Of a stretch of 64,000 bases of DNA, positions 25,661-34,605 are shown in pieces. The notes beneath the pieces are model-generated. The model was given only the letters and a program-made list of their open reading frames with translations. It was not told the origin of the DNA and did not search any database. Position numbers and translations under genes: made by a program. This stretch comes from Chitinophaga sp. YR573 (GTDB lineage Bacteria > Bacteroidota > Bacteroidia > Chitinophagales > Chitinophagaceae): contig NZ_FOJF01000003.1 in the NCBI RefSeq assembly GCF_900110995.1, forward strand, positions 434,001 to 498,000, in the 5' to 3' direction. The first letter of the stretch is position 1. Every line of letters starts with the position of its first letter.

Positions 25661-28075
25661 ATGCAGGAGCATATTTTACATACAAATGGGAAATCTAATA
25701 ATGACGTAATATTTCAGGAGTCATTAGCAGGAGCAAGTTTTGATCTTAGGAAATTACTTGATAAATTTTTAATTAACTGGTATTGGTTTGCACTCTGCAT
25801 AATATTGGGGGTAGGGACCGCCTGGCTATATTTAAGATATGCAACACCTACTTATAATATAACGGCAAAGGTTTTAGTACAGGACCCAAGAAAGGATGGT
25901 GATTTACCCGGCAGCGAAGCACTGGAGCAACTACAGCTTTTTACTAATAAGAGCAGTGTTGATAATGAAGTAGAAATACTGAAATCCCGTTCTTTAATGG
26001 AGAAGGTTGTAAAAGATTTACAGCTAAACGTTACTTATTATGTGGAAGGTCGTGTAAAAGAAACAGAGCAGTATGGCATTCTTCCATTCACCATTCATTG
26101 GATCACGCAAAATGATTCTTTGAAAAAGGTTACTTATCTGATAAAGCCTAAGAATAATGATGAGTTTATATTAGGCATAGGTCATTTTGAACGGACTGTT
26201 AAATGGGGTGATTCACTACAGTTGCCGGAAGGGACTTTATGGTTGGAACGTACGGAATCCATACCTTTTAATAAAGATGAATATCAGGTAAAAATTGCTT
26301 CTGTTGATGATGCGGTAGCTTCTTATCAAAATAAGCTGAATGTTGGTATTACCAATAAGCAGGCTAGTACCATTGATCTTCTTCTTACTGCCACCCTTCC
26401 GCAAAAGGGGGAAAATGTACTGAATAAGCTTATTCAGGCATATATGGAAGCAAGCGTGGAAGATAAAAACCGTATAGCAGATAGTACAATTGCGTTTATA
26501 GATAACAGACTGGTGATTGTAAGTAAAGAACTTACAGGTGTAGAAAAAGAAATTCAGGAATTTAAACAGGATAATCAGCTGGCGGATATTTCTGAACAAT
26601 CTAAATTGCTGGTGTCCGGTTCCAGTGAAAGCTTCAATCAACTTACCGAACAGCAGATAAGATTAAGTGTTGTATCATCTTTAGAAGAGTATGTGAAGGA
26701 TGAAAAGAATAACAAACGGGTAGTTCCTTCCGCACTTGTAATACAGGACCCCTCTTTTTTATCTCTGTTGGAAAAATATAACACCTTACAGTTAGAACGT
26801 GCAAGGCAATTAATGGCCAACACGGAATCTAATCCTTTGATCAGAAATATTGATAGCCAGCTGGCAGGTTTAAGATTGGATTTAATTAATAATCTGGGTA
26901 CCTTAAAAAGGACATTACAGATTGGGATTGATGAGGTGCAGAAGAAAACAAATATGTTCGAGCAAAAAATCCGGCAGGTGCCGGGTAAAGAACGTGTTTT
27001 CCTTGACTATTCCCGTCAACAATCAGTTAAGCAGGGATTGTACCTGTATCTTCTGCAAAAAAGAGAAGAGTCTGCGATTTCAAAGACCTATAATATGGCT
27101 ATTGCCAGAATTATAGATTACGCAAAAAGTGATTCGCAGCCTTTCATGCCAAAGCGGGTTTTGATATACCTGTTAGGACTTATTATAGGTGTGTTAATAC
27201 CAACTGCTGCTCTGTATTTACGTGAAATGTTAAGCAGAAGGGTTACTAAAAAGAGCGATATCACTAATACTATTCCTGTTCCCATATTAGCTGAGATAGG
27301 TCATAATAATGGTAAGGACCTGATCATTGCCGGAAGAGATACCCGTTCTCCTCTTGCTGAACAATTCAGAGCAATGAGAACGAATCTTCAGTTTATATTG
27401 GCAAATACAAATGAGAAGGTGATTATGCTAACCTCAAGTATGAGTGGAGAGGGTAAATCATTTGTTTCCGTTAACCTGGCAACCGTGCTGGCTTTATCGG
27501 GGAAAAAAGTAGTGCTGATGGAAATGGACCTTCGCAAGCCTAAGATTTCGGAAAATCTGGGATTGAATAATCAAACAGGGTTCAGTACTTATATAATTGG
27601 TTTAACTCCTTTGGAAGAAATAATTAAACCTTCAGGATTTCATGACAACTTCCATATCATTACTTCCGGCCCCATTCCTCCTAATCCAACTGAACTCTTA
27701 TTATTCGAGAAAACAGAAAAGTTGTTTGCAGAACTTCGAAGCCGGTATGATTATATAATTGTGGATACAGCCCCTGTTGGTCTGGTAACAGATGCCCAGC
27801 TGCTTGGACGTTGGTCTGATGCTACATTATATCTGGTTAGACAGGGATATACCTTTAAACAACAGTTGCTTTTGTGTAAAGAGTTTTATCAGTTCAGAAA
27901 ATTACCCAAAATTAATATTGTAGTGAATGATGTGAAAATGGGCGGAGGTGCTTATGGTTATGGATACGGCTATGGATATGGGTACGGTTATGGCTATGGA
28001 TATGGTTATGGTACTGAGGTAGAAAAGAAGAAAAAAGGTTTGGCAAGAATCAGTGGAATCTTTTCGCGTAAATAA
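25661..28075 (+). CDS. wzc: Wzc-like co-polymerase/tyrosine autokinase with Tyr-Gly tail
   Basis: The 804-residue protein has a Wzz-type chain-length domain between membrane helices at about 40-60 and 500-520, with a long coiled-coil periplasmic part, followed by a cytoplasmic BY-kinase domain. That domain shows Walker A (SSMSGEGKS, about 591-599), Walker A' (LMEMDLRKP, about 617-625) and Walker B (IIVDTAP, about 697-703). The C-terminal tyrosine cluster is an unusually regular run of ten Tyr-Gly pairs (765-784). In this family phosphorylation of such a cluster cycles the oligomer and controls export and chain length. No low-molecular-weight phosphatase gene (wzb) is seen in the locus. Confidence 0.94.
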   Translation: MQEHILHTNGKSNNDVIFQESLAGASFDLRKLLDKFLINWYWFALCIILGVGTAWLYLRYATPTYNITAKVLVQDPRKDGDLPGSEALEQLQLFTNKSSVDNEVEILKSRSLMEKVVKDLQLNVTYYVEGRVKETEQYGILPFTIHWITQNDSLKKVTYLIKPKNNDEFILGIGHFERTVKWGDSLQLPEGTLWLERTESIPFNKDEYQVKIASVDDAVASYQNKLNVGITNKQASTIDLLLTATLPQKGENVLNKLIQAYMEASVEDKNRIADSTIAFIDNRLVIVSKELTGVEKEIQEFKQDNQLADISEQSKLLVSGSSESFNQLTEQQIRLSVVSSLEEYVKDEKNNKRVVPSALVIQDPSFLSLLEKYNTLQLERARQLMANTESNPLIRNIDSQLAGLRLDLINNLGTLKRTLQIGIDEVQKKTNMFEQKIRQVPGKERVFLDYSRQQSVKQGLYLYLLQKREESAISKTYNMAIARIIDYAKSDSQPFMPKRVLIYLLGLIIGVLIPTAALYLREMLSRRVTKKSDITNTIPVPILAEIGHNNGKDLIIAGRDTRSPLAEQFRAMRTNLQFILANTNEKVIMLTSSMSGEGKSFVSVNLATVLALSGKKVVLMEMDLRKPKISENLGLNNQTGFSTYIIGLTPLEEIIKPSGFHDNFHIITSGPIPPNPTELLLFEKTEKLFAELRSRYDYIIVDTAPVGLVTDAQLLGRWSDATLYLVRQGYTFKQQLLLCKEFYQFRKLPKINIVVNDVKMGGGAYGYGYGYGYGYGYGYGYGYGTEVEKKKKGLARISGIFSRK
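27953..28012 (+). repeat. Tandem Tyr-Gly codon repeat in wzc
   Basis: Ten TAY-GGN codon pairs form a near hexanucleotide repeat coding for the kinase's tyrosine cluster. All four glycine codons and both tyrosine codons are used, so the repeat is kept at the protein level and is less prone to slippage than a pure repeat. Confidence 0.9.
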
Positions 28076-28114
28076 CTGTAAAGATTTATAGCATAACAGT
28101 ATAACAATTTATAC

Positions 28115-29113
28115 ATGGAATTAAAGAATAAAAAGGTATTGGTAACAGGAGCCGATGGATTTATAGGTAGCCACCTGGTAGAGAAATTACTGGAGGAGGG
28201 CTGCATTGTCAGAGCTTTTGTATGCTATAACTCTTTTAACAGCTGGGGATGGTTAGATAGCTTTCCTCCGGCAATGCAAAAACAAATAGAAGTATTTTCC
28301 GGTGATATCCGCGATCCTAATGGCGTGAGAACTGCTATGAAAGGAATTGACATTGTATTCCATCTGGCAGCTTTAATTGCTATACCATTCAGTTATCATT
28401 CTCCTGATTCTTACATAGATACCAATGTGAAGGGGACCTTAAATTTTGTGCAGGCCGCAAAGGACCTTGGTGTTGAAAGAATATTGGTTACCTCTACTTC
28501 TGAAGTGTATGGTACTGCATTATATGTTCCTATTGATGAAAAACATCCACGTCAGCCACAGTCGCCATATTCGGCTTCCAAAATCGGTGCAGACTGTATC
28601 GCCGAATCCTTTTATAGAAGTTTTGATCTGCCACTGACAATAGTAAGGCCATTTAATACTTATGGTCCCCGTCAATCTGCCAGGGCCGTCATTCCCACTA
28701 TTATCACACAACTGCTGAATGGGAAGACGGAAATAAAATTGGGCGACCTTACCCCAACAAGAGATTTGGTTTATGTAAAGGATACTGTTAACGGCTTTGT
28801 AGAAATTGCAAAGTCAACAGCATTGATAGGACATGATTGTAACATTGCTACAGCATCTGAAATTTCAGTAGGAGAGCTGGCTCAAGAGCTAATTGATCAA
28901 ATAAACCCTGCAGCAAAAATTGAATCAGATGAGCAGCGCCTGCGCCCGGAAAAATCAGAGGTGTTCAGGTTGTTTGGTGCGAATGAAAAAATCAGGGAGT
29001 ATACCAGCTGGCAACAGCAATACAATTTAAAACAGGGCCTGGCCAACACAATAGAGTGGTTTAAAGTACCTGAGAATCTAAAACAATATAAAGCAGATAT
29101 ATACAATATATGA
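28115..29113 (+). CDS. legB: NAD-dependent 4,6-dehydratase, LegB-like
   Basis: The 332-residue short-chain dehydrogenase/epimerase has the NAD-binding motif GADGFIGSHL (10-19), the TSTSEVYG segment and the catalytic YSASK (about 149-153). It is closest in layout to LegB, which converts the nucleotide-linked GlcNAc to the 4-keto-6-deoxy sugar at the start of legionaminic acid synthesis. It opens the coupled block and overlaps the LegC gene by 4 bases. A GDP-linked substrate is suggested by the PtmE-like gene in the same block. Confidence 0.87.
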   Translation: MELKNKKVLVTGADGFIGSHLVEKLLEEGCIVRAFVCYNSFNSWGWLDSFPPAMQKQIEVFSGDIRDPNGVRTAMKGIDIVFHLAALIAIPFSYHSPDSYIDTNVKGTLNFVQAAKDLGVERILVTSTSEVYGTALYVPIDEKHPRQPQSPYSASKIGADCIAESFYRSFDLPLTIVRPFNTYGPRQSARAVIPTIITQLLNGKTEIKLGDLTPTRDLVYVKDTVNGFVEIAKSTALIGHDCNIATASEISVGELAQELIDQINPAAKIESDEQRLRPEKSEVFRLFGANEKIREYTSWQQQYNLKQGLANTIEWFKVPENLKQYKADIYNI

Positions 29114-30243
29114 TACCGTTGTCTGTACCTAACCTTGCTGGAAACGAATGGAAATATGTAAAAGATTGCCTGGATACTAATTGGGTATCATCAGTAGGTA
29201 GTTATGTAAACCGGATGGAAGAATTGTCTGCGACTTTTTGTAAAGTATCAAATGCAATAGCAACATCAAATGGCACAGCAGCTTTGCATATCAGTCTTAT
29301 TTTATCCGGAGTGGAGAAAGGAGATCTTGTTATTTTACCTGATATCACTTTTGTGGCACCTGCAAATGTGATCAAATATATGGGAGCAGATGCTGTTTTG
29401 ATAGATATTGATAAGGACACGTGGCAATTGGATACAGCTTTACTTGCCAGGTTTCTTCATGAAGAATGTTTGTTGCAGGATAATAAATGTTATCATAAAC
29501 AAACAAAACGCCGGGTTGCTGCGGTAATTCCTGTACATGTGTTAGGGAACATGGTAAACATGGAGAAGTTGCTGGAATTGGCAGCAGCATATCATATTAA
29601 TGTGGTCGAAGATGCTACTGAAGCATTGGGCTCTACATATAAAGGGCAACCAGCAGGCTCTTTCGGTCTTTTTGGTACGCTTAGTTATAATGGCAACAAG
29701 ATCATTACAACTGGTGGAGGTGGGATGATCCTTACTAATGATGAGATATTGGGTAAAAGGGCCAAACATCTGACCACACAGGCCAAAGCTGATAATATGG
29801 AATATTATCATGATGAGGTCGGATATAATTACCGTTTGGTAAATATTCTGGCAGCAATGGGAGTAGCCCAGATGGAACAACTGGAAGGTTTTGTAAAACG
29901 GAAGCAGGCAATAACAGCTTTCTATAATCAGGAATTAAGGACATTACCAGGCTTCATGCCGCAGGTAGTAACAGAACATGTAGCGCCTAACTGCTGGTTA
30001 TATACAGCTATGTTTGAACGAGCTAAGGAACTGCTGAATTTTCTGAATGCAAATGGTGTTCAGACAAGACCTTTCTGGGTGCCCATGAATAGATTGCCTG
30101 CATTTAAAAATGATTATTACTATAACGTCGCTGATGTATCAGGTGTTGTATATAATAACTGTCTTAGTTTGCCCTGTTCTACCAATATAACAGATGCAGA
30201 AGCAGAGCAGGTTGTTGTCAACGTAAAAAAATTCTATGCCTGA
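29110..30243 (+). CDS. legC: PLP aminotransferase, LegC-like (DegT/DnrJ/EryC1 family)
   Basis: The 377-residue aminotransferase has the SNGTAALHISL segment, DATEALGSTYKG with the PLP-contact Asp, and the Schiff-base lysine in SYNGNKIITTGGGG (Lys197). In this setting it should aminate C4 of the keto sugar made by LegB. Sequence length and the block position (legB in front, a NeuD-like acetyltransferase behind with 8 bases of overlap) support LegC. A second family member in the locus (51438-52568) serves the bacillosamine route. Confidence 0.88.
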   Translation: MIPLSVPNLAGNEWKYVKDCLDTNWVSSVGSYVNRMEELSATFCKVSNAIATSNGTAALHISLILSGVEKGDLVILPDITFVAPANVIKYMGADAVLIDIDKDTWQLDTALLARFLHEECLLQDNKCYHKQTKRRVAAVIPVHVLGNMVNMEKLLELAAAYHINVVEDATEALGSTYKGQPAGSFGLFGTLSYNGNKIITTGGGGMILTNDEILGKRAKHLTTQAKADNMEYYHDEVGYNYRLVNILAAMGVAQMEQLEGFVKRKQAITAFYNQELRTLPGFMPQVVTEHVAPNCWLYTAMFERAKELLNFLNANGVQTRPFWVPMNRLPAFKNDYYYNVADVSGVVYNNCLSLPCSTNITDAEAEQVVVNVKKFYA

Positions 30244-30877
30244 GAAGAAACTGGTATTGATTGGCGGCGGCGGTCACTGCAAATCGTGCATTGATGTGAT
30301 AGAGTCTACAGGTGAATGGCAGATTTCAGGCATAATAGATTTGCCGGAACTGCTTGGAAACCGGGTATTGAATTATGAGGTGACCGGTGCTGATAATGAT
30401 ATTGACAAATGGATTAATAGTGATACATATTTTCTGATAACTGTCGGACAGATCAAATCCTCAGCAGTGAGGCAACGATTATTCGGCTATTTAAAAGAAA
30501 AGAATGCGCTGATCGCTACTGTCATATCGGCAAAGGCAACGGTATCAAAATATGCCAGCATCGGAGAGGGATCTATTATCCATCATCATTGTATAGTAAA
30601 TGCAGAAGCCAGCATCGGAGTTAATTGTATTATTAATACTGCTGCTAATATTGAACATGAAGTGAAGGTAGATGATCATACACATGTTTCTACAGGCGCC
30701 TTAATAAATGGAAATGTAACAATAGGTAAAGGTTGTTTTATTGGTAGCGGTTCTGTTTTAACTCATAGTATCAGTATACATGATGGCACTATAATAGGAG
30801 CTGGTAGTCTGGCAATAAAAAATATAGAGGTCCCAGGTATTTATGTTGGTGTACCCTGTAAAAAAAGAGGAAAATGA
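30236..30877 (+). CDS. NeuD/PglD-type sugar N-acetyltransferase (LegH candidate)
   Basis: The 213-residue protein has an N-terminal nucleotide-binding domain with GGGGHCKSCIDVI (about 8-20) and a C-terminal left-handed beta-helix of hexapeptide repeats (about 90-205) with a candidate catalytic His in NIEHEVKVDDHTH. The family acetylates the 4-amino group of 4-amino-6-deoxy nucleotide sugars, or O-acetylates sialic acid. Between legC and legI it most likely fills the LegH role. It overlaps its neighbours by 8 and 4 bases. Confidence 0.85.
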   Translation: MPEKKLVLIGGGGHCKSCIDVIESTGEWQISGIIDLPELLGNRVLNYEVTGADNDIDKWINSDTYFLITVGQIKSSAVRQRLFGYLKEKNALIATVISAKATVSKYASIGEGSIIHHHCIVNAEASIGVNCIINTAANIEHEVKVDDHTHVSTGALINGNVTIGKGCFIGSGSVLTHSISIHDGTIIGAGSLAIKNIEVPGIYVGVPCKKRGK

Positions 30878-31887
30878 AAAGAACACTGATTATCGCAGAA
30901 GCTGGTGTCAACCATAATGGTGATATCAACAACGCATTTAAATTAGTTGATGCTGCATTTGAAGCAGGTGCAGATTATGTTAAGTTTCAGACTTTTAAAG
31001 CAGGTGAACTGGTTGCTAAATCAGCAAGGCAGGCTGAGTATCAGATGAAGAATATGGGGGAGCAGGAAAATGATTCTCAGTTTGAGATGCTTAAGAAATT
31101 AGAATTGAGTGAAGAGGATCATGAGAAATTAATTGAGTACTGTAATAAGAAAGGGATAGCATTCCTTTCTACGGGTTTTGACCTTGAATCTTTGCAGTAC
31201 CTGGCTGATCTTGGTATTACGCTGGCTAAGATCCCTTCCGGAGAGATAACCAATTTACCCTACCTGAGGAAAGTGGCAGCTTTATTTAAAGAAGTCATTT
31301 TATCTACGGGAATGGCGACTATTGAGGATATAAAAGCGGCGATTGATGTACTGGTGGACAATGGAATAGGAATACAGCATATTAGAATATTGCATTGTAA
31401 TACCGAGTATCCTACACCAATGAAAGATGTTAACCTTAAGGCGATGCAACATATCCGGGTAGTAACAGGAGTTGAAATCGGCTATTCTGATCATACTGAG
31501 GGTATTGAAGTGCCAATTGCAGCAGTTGCCCTGGGGGCTACTGTAATAGAGAAGCATTTTACACTGGACCGTACTATGGATGGGCCGGACCATAAGGCAT
31601 CATTAGAGCCATTGCAGCTGAAAGAAATGGTGTCGGCAATACGAAATATAGAATTGGCCATTGCCGGTTCAGGCTATAAAGAACCTTCAGCGTCCGAGAA
31701 GAAAAATATGGCTGTTGTGAGAAAAAGCATCATTGCCGTTAAGCCTATACAAAAAGGAGAAGAATTTACAACAGAAAATATTGGTGTGAAAAGACCAGGT
31801 ACCGGTATTAGTCCTATGAAATGGGATGATGTTTTGGGTACCATAGCAGGAAGGAATTTTCAGGAGGATGAATTAATTGAAATATGA
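30874..31887 (+). CDS. legI: Nonulosonic acid synthase, LegI/NeuB-like
   Basis: The 337-residue enzyme has an NeuB TIM-barrel domain (about 5-265; IAEAGVNHNGD at 7-17, HCNTEYPTP near 174-182, and IGYSDHT near 204-210) and a C-terminal SAF antifreeze-like domain (about 280-337). It condenses phosphoenolpyruvate with a 2,4-diacetamido-trideoxy-mannose-type sugar (LegI) or ManNAc (NeuB). Together with legB and legC the legionaminic substrate is more likely than sialic acid. It overlaps both neighbours by 4 bases. Confidence 0.9.
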   Translation: MKRTLIIAEAGVNHNGDINNAFKLVDAAFEAGADYVKFQTFKAGELVAKSARQAEYQMKNMGEQENDSQFEMLKKLELSEEDHEKLIEYCNKKGIAFLSTGFDLESLQYLADLGITLAKIPSGEITNLPYLRKVAALFKEVILSTGMATIEDIKAAIDVLVDNGIGIQHIRILHCNTEYPTPMKDVNLKAMQHIRVVTGVEIGYSDHTEGIEVPIAAVALGATVIEKHFTLDRTMDGPDHKASLEPLQLKEMVSAIRNIELAIAGSGYKEPSASEKKNMAVVRKSIIAVKPIQKGEEFTTENIGVKRPGTGISPMKWDDVLGTIAGRNFQEDELIEI

Positions 31888-33053
31888 GAAGAAAAATTTG
31901 TGTAATTACTGGTACAAGAGCGGAGTATGGATTATTGTATTGGCTTCTGAAAGCCATTAAGGAAGATATTGATCTTGAATTACAGCTGGTAGTAACAGGT
32001 ATGCACTTATCTCCGGAATTTGGACTTACCTATAAAAATATAGAGAAAGATGGTTTTATAATTGATAAAAAGATAGAAATATTACTGTCATCTGATTCTG
32101 CAACTGGTATTTCCAAAAGTATGGGATTGGGTATGATCGGCTTTGCTGAAGCTTTGGCGGAATTACAACCAGATCTTGTAGTGATGCTGGGAGACAGATT
32201 CGAAATTTTTTCTATGGCAGCTGCTGCTATGATCAGCAGAATACCGGTTGCCCATCTGCATGGAGGAGAAGCAACTGAAGGACTGATTGATGAAGCTATC
32301 AGACATTCTGTTACAAAGATGTCGCATTTGCATTTTACTGCCACAGAAGAATATAAAAACCGTGTTATACAACTTGGGGAACAACCTGGAAGAGTCTTTA
32401 ATGTAGGGGCGATGGGAATTGAGAATATCAATAAACTGGCCTTACTTGATAAAGAAGCATTCGAGAAGAGTATAACATTCAAATTAGGAGTGCGTAATGC
32501 GTTAGTGACTTTTCATCCGGTGACCTTAGAAAAATCATCTGCTGAAATACAGTTTAAAACTTTATTGGAAGCATTAGATAGTATTACGGACCTCAATATA
32601 ATTTTTACTAAAGCAAATGCAGACACTGATGGAAGAGTCATCAATGAGATGATTGATGAATATGTGAAGCATCATAAGAATAGTATTGCTTTTTCTTCCT
32701 TAGGTCAGCTACGGTATCTTTCAGCATTACAATATGTTGATGTTGTTATTGGTAATTCTTCCAGTGGTATTATAGAAGTGCCTTCTTTTAAAAAGGCAAC
32801 TGTCAATATTGGAGACAGACAAAAGGGAAGGAGTAAGGCTGCCAGTATCATTGATTGTACACCTGATCTGTTATCAGTCAGGGCTGCTTTGGAACAGGCT
32901 TTAAGTGAGGAATTTAAAGAAGTATTAGCAGGAACTATAAATCCTTATGGTACAGGAAATGCTTCGGAAAAAATATTACCGGTATTGAAATCCGCAGATT
33001 TGGATAATATTTTAAAAAAGGAGTTTTATGATCTTAAACATGGCGACAAATGA
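31884..33053 (+). CDS. legG: Hydrolysing NDP-sugar 2-epimerase, LegG/NeuC-like
   Basis: The 389-residue GT-B-fold epimerase has GTRAEYGLLYWLL (about 9-21), LHGGEATEGLIDEAIRHSVTKMS (described as the HGGE...DE.IRH core, about 126-145) and GNSSSGIIEVP near the end, as in NeuC and LegG. It should release the free 2-epimerised sugar from its nucleotide carrier for condensation by LegI. It overlaps legI and the formyltransferase gene by 4 bases each. Which nucleotide (UDP or GDP) it uses cannot be read directly. Confidence 0.9.
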   Translation: MRRKICVITGTRAEYGLLYWLLKAIKEDIDLELQLVVTGMHLSPEFGLTYKNIEKDGFIIDKKIEILLSSDSATGISKSMGLGMIGFAEALAELQPDLVVMLGDRFEIFSMAAAAMISRIPVAHLHGGEATEGLIDEAIRHSVTKMSHLHFTATEEYKNRVIQLGEQPGRVFNVGAMGIENINKLALLDKEAFEKSITFKLGVRNALVTFHPVTLEKSSAEIQFKTLLEALDSITDLNIIFTKANADTDGRVINEMIDEYVKHHKNSIAFSSLGQLRYLSALQYVDVVIGNSSSGIIEVPSFKKATVNIGDRQKGRSKAASIIDCTPDLLSVRAALEQALSEEFKEVLAGTINPYGTGNASEKILPVLKSADLDNILKKEFYDLKHGDK

Positions 33054-33937
33054 AGATATTTTTTATTGGTACTGTTCAATTTTCTTATGATGCTTTGAAT
33101 AAACTGATAAGTAGCAATGCTGATATAGTAGGAGTCGCTACAAAGGCCTCTTCTTCATTTAATGCTGATTATGCTGATCTGTCTGCGTTGTGTATTAAAA
33201 ATAATATTCCATATAAATACGTCAATGATATTAATCATCCTGGTAATGTAGATTTTATTAAGAAATGTGCCCCGGATGTAATATACTGTTTCGGATGGTC
33301 CAGTTTAATTAAGAAAGATATTTTAAACCTTACAAAACCAGGCGTTGTAGGATTTCATCCGGCAGCACTTCCTCATAATAAAGGAAGACATCCTATTATT
33401 TGGGCACTGGCACTTGGTTTAACAGAGACGGCATCCTCTTTTTTTATCATGGATGAAGAAGCTGATAACGGTAAGATCATTTCGCAGGAGATACTTAAGA
33501 TAGATTATGAAGATGACGCAGCATCTCTATATAAGAAAATAACATCAGTTGCTCTTGAGCAGATCAGTTCTTTTACCAGGGCACTTGAAAATGAAGGTGT
33601 ATTTACAAATTTAAAAGACAATGGTGAAGGGAATAGCTGGCGTAAAAGATCTAAACCTGATGGAAGAATAGACTTCAGGATGACAAGCAGAATGATTTAT
33701 AATCTGGTGAGAGCGTTGTCAAAACCATATGTTGGAGCACATCTTGAAACTATGAACGGAGATGTGAAAATCTGGAAGGTGAAAGAGGAGAACAGTGAAC
33801 ATAATAATATAGAACCAGGAAAGGTATTACGTGTTGATAATAATAATATTCTGGTTAAAACGGCAGATGCTGCCATCTGGTTGACGGAACACACGTTCGG
33901 AAATCAATTGCCTGAGATAAACGATTATTTTATATGA
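33050..33937 (+). CDS. Sugar N-formyltransferase-like protein with altered triad
   Basis: The 295-residue protein has a formyltransferase N-terminal domain (about 1-190) and a smaller C-terminal domain (about 205-295), the layout of methionyl-tRNA and nucleotide-sugar formyltransferases that use N10-formyltetrahydrofolate. The core reads GFHPAALPHNKGRHP (101-115) and MDEEADNGK (134-142), keeping His103 and Asp139 of the usual Asn-His-Asp triad but with Gly101 at the Asn position. It sits between legG and a PIG-L deacetylase with 4-base overlaps on both sides, so the likely acceptor is an amino group of a legionaminic-type sugar. Loss or change of activity cannot be excluded. Confidence 0.8.
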   Translation: MKIFFIGTVQFSYDALNKLISSNADIVGVATKASSSFNADYADLSALCIKNNIPYKYVNDINHPGNVDFIKKCAPDVIYCFGWSSLIKKDILNLTKPGVVGFHPAALPHNKGRHPIIWALALGLTETASSFFIMDEEADNGKIISQEILKIDYEDDAASLYKKITSVALEQISSFTRALENEGVFTNLKDNGEGNSWRKRSKPDGRIDFRMTSRMIYNLVRALSKPYVGAHLETMNGDVKIWKVKEENSEHNNIEPGKVLRVDNNNILVKTADAAIWLTEHTFGNQLPEINDYFI

Positions 33938-34605
33938 GAAATGTAGTTATAATTTCTGCACATCCGGATGATGAAGTACTAGGTGCGGGAGGAACACTGT
34001 TAAAACATGCTGTTGCAGGAGATAACATCTACTGGTTAATTATAACAAATATTGCAGTAAATACTGGCTTTTCAGAAGAACGTGTACGGAGCAGACAGAT
34101 AGAGATAGAAGAAGTAGCAAAGCGTTTAAGGATAAAGAAAACATTTAAACTGGATTATCCAACAATGTCGTTATCCAGCAGCAGTTTATTGACGATGGTA
34201 CCTGAAATATCAAAGGTATTTGAGGAAACCAAACCAGAAATTATTTATTGCCTTAACAGATCAGATGCACATTCTGATCATAGGGTTGTATTTGATGCGG
34301 TTGCTTCCTGCACTAAATCATTTCGTTATCCTTACATAAAGCGGGTATTAATGTATGAATGTATTTCAGAAACAGAATTTGCGCCCGCTTTACCCGAGAA
34401 AGCATTTATACCTAATTACTATGTAGACATTTCAGCATACCTGGAAGAGAAGCTTGATATTATGAAGTTATATGCCTCTGAATTGGGAGATCACCCTTTT
34501 CCAAGGTCACTTGATAATATAAAGGCACTGGCACATTTCCGTGGCGCAACTGCTGGCGTACAATATGCGGAAGCATTCCAATTACTAAAATACATCGATA
34601 AGTAA
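33934..34605 (+). CDS. PIG-L family deacetylase
   Basis: The 223-residue protein has the PIG-L zinc motif AHPDDEVLGAGG (His10, Asp12, Asp13) and the second metal region SDAHSDHRVVF (Asp111, His113, Asp115, His116). The family removes N-acetyl groups from GlcNAc-type sugars such as GlcNAc-PI or mycothiol precursors. It overlaps the formyltransferase gene by 4 bases and shares one base with the PtmE-like gene. An attractive reading is deacetylation of a diacetamido sugar followed by formylation; alternatively it makes GlcN for the PtmE step. Confidence 0.88.
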   Translation: MRNVVIISAHPDDEVLGAGGTLLKHAVAGDNIYWLIITNIAVNTGFSEERVRSRQIEIEEVAKRLRIKKTFKLDYPTMSLSSSSLLTMVPEISKVFEETKPEIIYCLNRSDAHSDHRVVFDAVASCTKSFRYPYIKRVLMYECISETEFAPALPEKAFIPNYYVDISAYLEEKLDIMKLYASELGDHPFPRSLDNIKALAHFRGATAGVQYAEAFQLLKYIDK

